Below are positions 6,978 through 12,607 of a stretch of 12,607 nt of DNA, in pieces. The stretch is from Streptomyces sp. GTDB taxonomy: Bacteria; Actinomycetota; Actinomycetes; Streptomycetales; Streptomycetaceae. The stretch is from positions 1 to 12,607 of the forward strand of contig DOWQ01000561.1 in assembly GCA_003519485.1 (NCBI GenBank), read 5' to 3'. Made by a program: the position numbers and the translations under genes. Each line of letters begins with the position of its first letter. Positions within the stretch are counted from its first letter, which is position 1. The notes beneath the pieces were generated by a model. The model was not told the DNA's origin and did no database searches. It saw nothing but the letters and a program-made list of their open reading frames with translations.

Positions 6978-7083
6978 AGAAATGTCGAGATGGCCTCGGC
7001 AGGCGCCCCGCTGCGTGCCCGGTCGGCACTCCAGTCGGTGACGGCGCTGGAGGAGATTCTTCCTGAAAACTCAGTCAAAAGGC

Positions 7084-7111
7084 TTGTAGTTGGCGAGTGA
7101 CTGCGTAGGCT
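7084..7111 (+). promoter_or_regulatory. Candidate promoter of the Cys4 small protein gene
   Basis: TTGTAG (7084-7089) and TAGGCT (7106-7111), 16 bases apart, resemble a housekeeping -35/-10 pair. Transcription would begin near 7118, about 47 bases before the ATG at 7165. The element lies in the least GC-rich stretch nearby (about 7050-7095). Confidence 0.4.
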
Positions 7112-7164
7112 GGTGACGGTCGGCGTGCAGTCGGCCTCAAGGGGCCTCTCGGGGGTGGGACTTG

Positions 7165-7506
7165 ATGAGTGGGACCAGATGTAAGCGGTGTGAGCTCCTG
7201 ATCGGCATGGGATGCGCCTGTCCCTCCCGGAAGAAGAAGCAGCAGGGCGGGCAGAAGAGTGGATCCCGCGGGAAGCGCCGGCAGGAGCAGCCGCAGTCGG
7301 TCACGGTCCGGCGGATCCCGAAGTCCAAAGCCCGGCAAGGCGGGAAGCAGCCGAACCCCGCCCGCTCGCCGAGGGACGACGCGTTCCCGTACAGCGACGA
7401 CCGCGAGGCCGAGGCGTTCCGGGAGGAACTCCGCGACATCACGGAACGCGGCAGCAGCGTGCGGACCGTCTCGGGCGGGCTGCCCACCCTCGGACGCCGC
7501 CGCTGA
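7165..7506 (+). CDS. Small basic protein with Cys4 cluster, function unknown
   Basis: I do not recognise a named family. The 113 residues fall into three parts. An N-terminal cluster, C6-K-R-C9 and C17-A-C19 (CX2C-X7-CXC), looks like a minimal zinc-binding knuckle. A very basic, Lys/Arg/Gln/Gly-rich linker follows (about 22-68). A short acidic, probably helical segment (DDREAEAFREELRDITERG, about 78-96) precedes the tail. The pattern suggests a nucleic-acid- or protein-binding adaptor, but that is inference. The start is the ATG at 7165, with a G-rich ribosome-binding-site-like stretch (GGTGGGA, 7154-7160) close upstream; a TTG one codon earlier is less likely. A hairpin follows its stop codon, and pglW starts 145 bases further on in the same direction. 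It may belong to the Pgl locus or simply neighbour it. Confidence 0.65.
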   Translation: MSGTRCKRCELLIGMGCACPSRKKKQQGGQKSGSRGKRRQEQPQSVTVRRIPKSKARQGGKQPNPARSPRDDAFPYSDDREAEAFREELRDITERGSSVRTVSGGLPTLGRRR

Positions 7507-7508
7507 CT

Positions 7509-7529
7509 CCGGCCAGGCACTCCTGCCGG
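7509..7529 (+). terminator. Hairpin just after the Cys4 protein gene
   Basis: CCGGC and AGG (7509-7517, with one bulged C) pair with CCTGCCGG (7522-7529) around a 4-base loop, two bases after the TGA at 7504-7506. This is a short stable stem suited to termination or attenuation before pglW. Confidence 0.45.
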
Positions 7530-7608
7530 CCCCGCCACCTCTCCCTGTCGGGGCGAATGTCTCATAGGTGTGATCCGTGATCCCTCCGCCCATGTCGGAC
7601 CGACCCGT

Positions 7609-7614
7609 TAGGAT
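7609..7614 (+). promoter_or_regulatory. Candidate -10 element of pglW
   Basis: TAGGAT is a strong match to the Streptomyces -10 pattern, predicting a start of transcription near 7621 and a leader of about 30 bases before the ATG at 7652. I see no good -35 at the right distance. It lies downstream of an in-frame GTG at 7577, which argues against that GTG as the start. Two tandem copies of GTGATCC (7570-7576, 7577-7583) lie just upstream and could be a regulator site. Confidence 0.45.
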
Positions 7615-7651
7615 CCGCCCGGGAAGCGGAAACGACGAGCGAGGACAGCAC

Positions 7652-10600
7652 ATGCGGGAAGGCCGGTGGACCACGGTCACCGAGTCCGAGTTCGAGCACG
7701 AACGCCGTGGCCTGGAGGCGATCCGGGAGAAGCTGCCGGACTCCGACCCCTGGCGTGCCTGGTCGAACTTCACCTTCACCGCCAACACCGGCCACGTCCG
7801 CGAGGTCGACCTGCTGGTCGTCGCCCCCGGCGGCGTCTGCATGATCGAGCTGAAGGACTGGCACGGCTCGGTCACGTCCGAGAACGGCACCTGGGTGCAG
7901 ACCACCCCCGGTGGCCGCCGCCGTACGCACGGCAACCCGCTGCACCTGGTCAACCGCAAGGCCAAGGAACTGGCCGGTCTTCTCGCGCTACCCGGCAACA
8001 AGCGGGTCTGGGTCGCCGAGGCCGTCTGCTTCACGGACAACCGCCTGCGGGTACGCCTTCCCGCCCACGACCAGAACGGCGTGTACACCGTCCACCAGCT
8101 GGTCGAGATGCTGGAGCAGCCCCCGCGTGACGAGCGGCGCCGCATCACCGCGACCGGCTCGCGTGAGATCGGGGCGGCCCTCAAGAACATCGGCATCCGC
8201 AAGAGCGACGCGCAGTACAAGGTCGGCCCGTACGAGCTGAAGCGGAAGTCCTTCGACTCCGGGCCCACCTGGGCGGACTACCTCGCCCGGCACAGCGAAC
8301 TCCCCGAGGACGCCCGCGTCCGCATCTACCTCAGCGAGCGAGGCTCGGACGCCTCCCTGCGCCAGTCCGTCGAGAACGCCGCCCGGCGCGAGGCCGCGGT
8401 GCTGGGCCGTTTCAAGCACCCGGGCGTCGTCCAGCTCAAGCAGTACTTTCCCTCCGGGCACGCCGCCGGCCCCGCGCTGATCTTCGACTACCACCCGGAC
8501 ACCCTGAAGCTCGACGAGTACCTGGTCCAGTATGGCGAGAAGCTGGACATCCTCGGCCGGATGGCGCTGGTCCGCCAGCTCGCCGAGACCATGCGCTCCG
8601 CGCACGCCAGCCGCATCCACCACCGGGCGCTCGCCGCCCGCTCCGTGCTCGTCGTCCCCCGCCCGCGCGGCGGGAAGGGCCGGGCCGTGGGGGAGGAGGC
8701 CGCCTGGCTCGCCCCGCACCTCCAGATCTCCGACTGGCAGATCGCCACCCAGCGCAGCGGCGACTCCTCCCAGGGCCAGGGCATGACCCGCTTCGCGCCG
8801 ACCGCCCTGTCCACGACGCACCTGGCCGACGACGCCGACGCCTACCTCGCCCCCGAACTCACCGCCCTCAACCCCGACCCGGTCCACCTCGACGTGTACG
8901 GGCTCGGCGTCCTCACCTACCTGCTGGTCACCGGCAAGGCCCCGGCCGCCGGCCAGGCCGAGCTGCTGGCCCGCCTGGAGGCGGGGGAGGGCCTGCGCCC
9001 CAGCTCCCTGGTGGACGGCCTGTCGGAGGACGTGGACGACCTGGTCCAGGCCGCCACCGCCTACCGCCCCGGCCAGCGGCTGTCCAGCGTGGACGAGTTC
9101 CTGGAGCTGCTGGAGGTTGTCGAGGACTCCCTCACGGCCCCGGCCGCCACCGCCACGGAGGGGCCGGCCGACGAGGACGACCGGGCCGCCGCCGAGAAGG
9201 ACCCGCTGGAGGCCGTCGCCGGTGACGTGTTCGCCGGCCGGTGGGAGATCCGCCGCCGCCTCGGCACCGGCTCCACCAGCCGCGCCTTCCTCGTCCGCGA
9301 CCTCCAGGCCGAGGCCCGCAGGACCCGCCCGCTCGCCGTGCTGAAGGTCGCCCTCTCCGACAGCCGCAGCGAAATCCTCGCCCGCGAGGCCGAGGCCATG
9401 GGACGCCTGCGCCCCCACTCCGGCATCATCCGCCTCGTCGAACCCGAGCCGCTGCACATCGGCGGCCGTGCCGTCCTGGCCCTGGAGTACGTCGGCGACG
9501 AGCGCGACGACAGCGGACCGGGCACCGAGGGCGGCGGACGCCCGCGCCGCCGTGAGGAGACCGTCGCCCGCCAGCTCCGCGACAACGGCCGCCTGCAGGT
9601 CGACCAGTTGGAAGCGTACGGCGACTACCTCTTCGGAGCCGTCGACTTCCTGGAGGGCGAGGGCGTCTGGCACCGTGACATCAAGCCCGACAACATCGCC
9701 GTCCGCATCCGCCCCAACCGCACCCGCGAACTCGTCCTCATCGACTTCTCCCTCGCCGGCTACCCGGCGAGGAGCACCAACGCGGGCACCGACGGCTACC
9801 TCGACCCCTTCGTCGACGTCATCACCCGCGGCTCGTACGACTCGCACGCCGAGCGGTACGCCGTCGCCGTCACCCTGCACCAGATGGCCTCCGGCGAGCT
9901 GCCCAAGTGGGGCGACGGCAGCGTCCTGCCGCGCATGACCGACGCGAAGGAGTGGCCGTACCCGACCATCGCGGCCGAGGCCTTCGACCCGGCCGTACGG
10001 GACGGTCTCGTCGCCTTCTTCCAGAAGGCCCTGCACCGCGACGCGGGCCAGCGGTTCCCCGAGCTGAAGCCGATGCGGGACGCCTGGCGCAAGGTGTTCC
10101 TCGACGCTTCGCAGACCGTCCCGTCCAGCCACCGTTCCCGCCACCCGGCCGCTACGGCCGCGGGGGAGGGGACACCCGGCGAGGGCGCCGCCGCGGCGGC
10201 GATCGCGGACGCCGAGCCGGAGACCGCCGAGCAGCAGCGCGACCGCCTCGCCGCCGAGGTCGCCCGTGATACCCCGCTGACCGTCTCCGGCCTCACACCC
10301 GCCGCCCAGTCCTTCCTCTACGGCCTCGGCATCACCACGGTCGGCGAACTCCTCGACTACAGCCGCCGCAAGCTCGTCAACGCCCCCGGACTGGGCGCCA
10401 AGACCCGCAACGAGGTCCAGCAGCGGCAGCGCGAGTGGGGCGAGCGGCTGCGCGAGATCCCCGTCTCGCCGCTCACGGCAAAGGGGCGGGCGGAGGCCAA
10501 GGAGGAACTGGAGCAGCTCACCGCCGCCGAGTCCGCCATCGTCGGCGAACTCGCCAAGGGCGAGTCGGCGGGCACGCTCTCCCCCCGCACGTTGCGCTCC

Positions 10601-12358
10601 GTCAGCCTCGACACCCTCGCCACCGTCTTCGTGCCCGCCGTCAACAACAACGGCTCCAACCGCAACAAGGCGGAGATGGTACGGCTGTTGCTGCGCCTGC
10701 CCGACGAGCACGGCGTGCTGCCCGACATCGGCGTCTGGCCGAAGCAGAAGGATGTCGCGGAGGGTCTTGGGCTGAGCCAGGGCCGTATCCCGCAGATGCT
10801 CAAGGACGAGCGCAAGCGCTGGAAGGCGGAGCCCGCCGTCCAGGCGCTGCGCGAGGAGATCATCGACCTGCTGGTGAGCATGGGCCGGGTCGCCTCGGCG
10901 GTGGAGATAGCGGATGCCCTGGCGGTCCGGCGGGGCACGCATCTCGCGGGACGCGAGCAGCGGCGGGCGATGGCGCTGGCGGCGGTACGGGCCGTGGTCG
11001 AGGTCGAGCAACTGCTGCCGCAGGAAGCCGAGTTCCAGCACCAGCCGAACCGCAAAACGACGGACGAGTCCCTGGGCGCCGGCCTGCTCGCGCTCGACGT
11101 ACGGGAGAACGACGGCCCGGACACCCCGGCCGCGCCGGGCCTGCTGGAGTACGCGACCCGTCTCGGCAGGACGGCCGACCGGCTCGCCAGGCTCGACACC
11201 CTGCCGACGGCCGCGACCGTCCTGGCCGAACTGGGCGCGCTGACGGTACCTCCGGGCGCGATCGACTGGGACGAACGGCGCACGGTGGAGCTGGCGGCCG
11301 CCGCCTCCGTGAACGCCGCCGCCACACCGCGCCTGGAGATCTACCCCCGGGATCTGTCGCTGGTCCGGGCGCTGCGTCTCACGCAGGCCGGGCTCGTCCG
11401 CTGGATCCCGGGTATGCCGGAGGGGCAGCAGCCGGGACTGACCGGAGAGGCCGTGCACGAGAGGGTCCGTGCTCGCTTCCCGGAGATGGTCGTTCCCGAC
11501 GGGCGCGGCGGCACGACCCACGAACTGCCGACGGGCGGCCCGCTCACCAAGGCGCTGCGTGACGCCGGCTTCGAACTGTCGCTCAGCATGCACGAACGCG
11601 AGGGCGTGCTGCGCTACCTGCCGACGCGGGTGGACGACGCGTCGAGCTATCTGACGACGGGTGCGTGGCGGCAGTCGACGCGTACAGGCGCGGTGACGCG
11701 GTACGCCGACGACCCGCAGCTCGCGGGCGCGGTACGCGCGGAGGAACGACTGCTCGCGTCGGCCCGCCGGGACGGGTACCGGGTGCTGACCGTACGGCAG
11801 CAGCTTGTGCGGGACGCGGTACGGGAACTGGGCGCCGGGCGGCTGGACACGGACGCGGTGTCCGTGACGGAGCTGTTCCTGGAGGCCCTGCACGCGCAGG
11901 TCACGCCGGGCACCAAGCCGACCTGGGAGACCCTGCTCAAGGCGGACGCCGCCGAGCCGGGCTCGAAGGGCGCGGTGCGGTTCGCGGAGTACACGCGGAC
12001 GGCGTGGGGCGCGGTGGAGCCCCGGATCGCGGAGCTGCTGGGTGGCGGTGGCGGGGCCGGTCCTGTTGGTCCTGTCGGTCCTGTGCTGCTGACGGAGGCC
12101 GGGGTGTTCGCGCGGTACGACGCGATGGGCGTCCTGGACCGGCTGGCGTCGGCGGCCCGGCGGGGCGGGCGGGGGCTGTGGCTCCTGGTCCCGCAGGCCG
12201 ACCCCTCGCGCGAGCCCCGGCTCGGGCAGGTGGCCGTGCCGTACCAGGCCGGCCTGGGGGAGTGGATTCAGCTCCCGGACACGTGGGTGGGCAACGCCCA
12301 TCGCGGGTCCGGCGAGGTTGTGGCTAGTGCCAGTGGTGTCGAGGGAGACGCGAAGTGA
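7652..12358 (+). CDS. pglW: BREX-2/Pgl serine/threonine kinase PglW with NERD domain
   Basis: PglW is the kinase of the Streptomyces phage growth limitation (Pgl, BREX type 2) defence system. This copy has 1568 residues. Domains in order: a NERD nuclease-like domain (about 15-130) with VREVD53 and the IE66LK68 motif; a first kinase-like domain (about 195-490) whose catalytic loop is HHRALAARS, lacking the HRD aspartate, with DWQ for DFG but YLAPE kept; a second, intact kinase (about 528-818) with GTGSTS (538-543), K565, HRDIKPDN (674-681) and D698 in IDFS; an alpha-CTD/HhH-like segment (about 875-929, GLGAKTRNEV); and helix-turn-helix-like stretches (1029-1057, about 1080-1097). A Gly/Pro linker sits at 1464-1478. 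I chose the ATG at 7652: GAGGA (7641-7645) precedes it and the conserved N-terminus (REGRWTTVTESEFEHERRGL) starts there. Its TGA overlaps the pglX start. Confidence 0.93.
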   Translation: MREGRWTTVTESEFEHERRGLEAIREKLPDSDPWRAWSNFTFTANTGHVREVDLLVVAPGGVCMIELKDWHGSVTSENGTWVQTTPGGRRRTHGNPLHLVNRKAKELAGLLALPGNKRVWVAEAVCFTDNRLRVRLPAHDQNGVYTVHQLVEMLEQPPRDERRRITATGSREIGAALKNIGIRKSDAQYKVGPYELKRKSFDSGPTWADYLARHSELPEDARVRIYLSERGSDASLRQSVENAARREAAVLGRFKHPGVVQLKQYFPSGHAAGPALIFDYHPDTLKLDEYLVQYGEKLDILGRMALVRQLAETMRSAHASRIHHRALAARSVLVVPRPRGGKGRAVGEEAAWLAPHLQISDWQIATQRSGDSSQGQGMTRFAPTALSTTHLADDADAYLAPELTALNPDPVHLDVYGLGVLTYLLVTGKAPAAGQAELLARLEAGEGLRPSSLVDGLSEDVDDLVQAATAYRPGQRLSSVDEFLELLEVVEDSLTAPAATATEGPADEDDRAAAEKDPLEAVAGDVFAGRWEIRRRLGTGSTSRAFLVRDLQAEARRTRPLAVLKVALSDSRSEILAREAEAMGRLRPHSGIIRLVEPEPLHIGGRAVLALEYVGDERDDSGPGTEGGGRPRRREETVARQLRDNGRLQVDQLEAYGDYLFGAVDFLEGEGVWHRDIKPDNIAVRIRPNRTRELVLIDFSLAGYPARSTNAGTDGYLDPFVDVITRGSYDSHAERYAVAVTLHQMASGELPKWGDGSVLPRMTDAKEWPYPTIAAEAFDPAVRDGLVAFFQKALHRDAGQRFPELKPMRDAWRKVFLDASQTVPSSHRSRHPAATAAGEGTPGEGAAAAAIADAEPETAEQQRDRLAAEVARDTPLTVSGLTPAAQSFLYGLGITTVGELLDYSRRKLVNAPGLGAKTRNEVQQRQREWGERLREIPVSPLTAKGRAEAKEELEQLTAAESAIVGELAKGESAGTLSPRTLRSVSLDTLATVFVPAVNNNGSNRNKAEMVRLLLRLPDEHGVLPDIGVWPKQKDVAEGLGLSQGRIPQMLKDERKRWKAEPAVQALREEIIDLLVSMGRVASAVEIADALAVRRGTHLAGREQRRAMALAAVRAVVEVEQLLPQEAEFQHQPNRKTTDESLGAGLLALDVRENDGPDTPAAPGLLEYATRLGRTADRLARLDTLPTAATVLAELGALTVPPGAIDWDERRTVELAAAASVNAAATPRLEIYPRDLSLVRALRLTQAGLVRWIPGMPEGQQPGLTGEAVHERVRARFPEMVVPDGRGGTTHELPTGGPLTKALRDAGFELSLSMHEREGVLRYLPTRVDDASSYLTTGAWRQSTRTGAVTRYADDPQLAGAVRAEERLLASARRDGYRVLTVRQQLVRDAVRELGAGRLDTDAVSVTELFLEALHAQVTPGTKPTWETLLKADAAEPGSKGAVRFAEYTRTAWGAVEPRIAELLGGGGGAGPVGPVGPVLLTEAGVFARYDAMGVLDRLASAARRGGRGLWLLVPQADPSREPRLGQVAVPYQAGLGEWIQLPDTWVGNAHRGSGEVVASASGVEGDAK

Positions 12359-12607
12359 TCGACCGCAAGGCTCTGTTGAACGACCTGAAGCAGCAGGTCA
12401 AGGCGGTCGAGGCGGACCTCGGGCGACAGGTGAAGGCGCTGGGGGATGTCGGCGCGCGGCTGAGGTCCGAGTACGACCAGGCGCGGAAGCTCGGGCGTAC
12501 GGCGGCGACGTGGACCTCGTGGCTGGACGAGCGGGTCACGCAGGTCGCGGTGGCGTGGGTGCTGGGGACGGTGTTCGTGCGGTTCTGCGAGGACAACCGG
12601 CTGATCC
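12355..12607 (+). CDS. pglX: BREX-2 adenine-specific DNA methyltransferase PglX, N-terminal part
   Basis: The 84 visible codons (IDRKALLNDLKQQVKAVEAD, RLRSEYDQARKLGRTAATW, DERVTQVAVAWVLGTVFVRF, CEDNRLI) match the N-terminus of PglX, the m6A methyltransferase of Pgl/BREX-2. The SAM-binding and NPPY motifs lie beyond the window. The GTG start at 12355 overlaps the pglW TGA by 4 bases (GTGA), and GAGGGAG (12341-12347) inside the end of pglW serves as ribosome-binding site, so the two are translationally coupled. In the Pgl model, PglX modifies phage DNA in the first infection cycle and is kept harmless by PglZ. In S. coelicolor this gene phase-varies through a G-tract; that part of the gene is not visible here. 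Confidence 0.9.
   Translation, partial: MIDRKALLNDLKQQVKAVEADLGRQVKALGDVGARLRSEYDQARKLGRTAATWTSWLDERVTQVAVAWVLGTVFVRFCEDNRLI

Noticed and set aside
7137..7565. Minus-strand frame opposite the Cys4 protein gene
   Set aside because: No ribosome-binding site or motif. The plus-strand frame has a start, a ribosome-binding-site-like sequence, a Cys4 cluster and a terminator-like hairpin.
7577..7651. In-frame GTG at 7577 as an earlier start for pglW
   Set aside because: It has no ribosome-binding site, the -10 box lies downstream of it, and family similarity begins at the ATG at 7652, which has GAGGA upstream.
7988..12301. Very long open frame on the minus strand antisense to pglW (over 1400 codons)
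   Set aside because: Typical high-GC shadow frame. Its sequence is Val/Gly/Arg/Leu-rich without domains, while the plus strand has clear NERD, kinase and HRDIKPDN motifs.
1..12607. CRISPR array, tRNA/rRNA genes, insertion sequence, integrase or attachment site
   Set aside because: No regularly spaced repeats, no tRNA-like cloverleaf, no transposase or integrase motifs and no matching direct repeats at the scar edges were seen by eye.

Overview
This is high-GC actinobacterial DNA, almost certainly Streptomyces. The signs are GC-rich third codon positions, GTG starts, a leaderless-looking start, actinobacterial protein families, and a Pgl (BREX type 2) phage-defence locus. It divides into a conserved chromosomal block on the left and an accessory segment on the right.

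Left block (about 1-5452). Two TrkA/RCK proteins are encoded on the minus strand with a 4-base overlap. Divergent from them is a KimA-like APC-superfamily permease, probably a potassium importer. A TRAM/4Fe-4S SAM-dependent RNA methyltransferase follows on the plus strand. From memory, the same gene set (two TrkA proteins, permease, TRAM methyltransferase) lies together in Mycobacterium tuberculosis around Rv2689c-Rv2692, so this looks like old actinobacterial core. The first three genes form a plausible potassium-homeostasis unit. A perfect 36-base palindrome lies past the end of the trkA pair.

Scar (about 5453-7100). No intact gene is visible here. On the plus strand there is a wrecked secreted arabinofuranosidase (CBM13 fragment plus GH62), with an internal deletion and several frame changes. 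Facing it on the minus strand is a frameshifted tetratricopeptide-repeat (TPR) protein remnant. A strong hairpin sits where the two converge. This looks like the decayed edge of an accessory region.

Defence segment (about 7100 to the end). A 113-residue basic protein with a Cys4 cluster is followed by pglW, a 1568-residue protein. PglW reads as NERD domain, degenerate kinase, intact Ser/Thr kinase, an alpha-CTD/HhH-like segment and helix-turn-helix-like segments. pglX (the BREX-2 adenine methyltransferase) starts with a 4-base overlap at the end of pglW and runs off the window. The remaining BREX-2 genes (pglY, pglZ, brxD, brxHI) are not in view.

The notable system is therefore a known one, Pgl/BREX type 2. 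The less-described points are the Cys4 protein just upstream, the possible nucleic-acid-binding C-terminal half of PglW, and the pairing of a KimA-like transporter with two RCK proteins.
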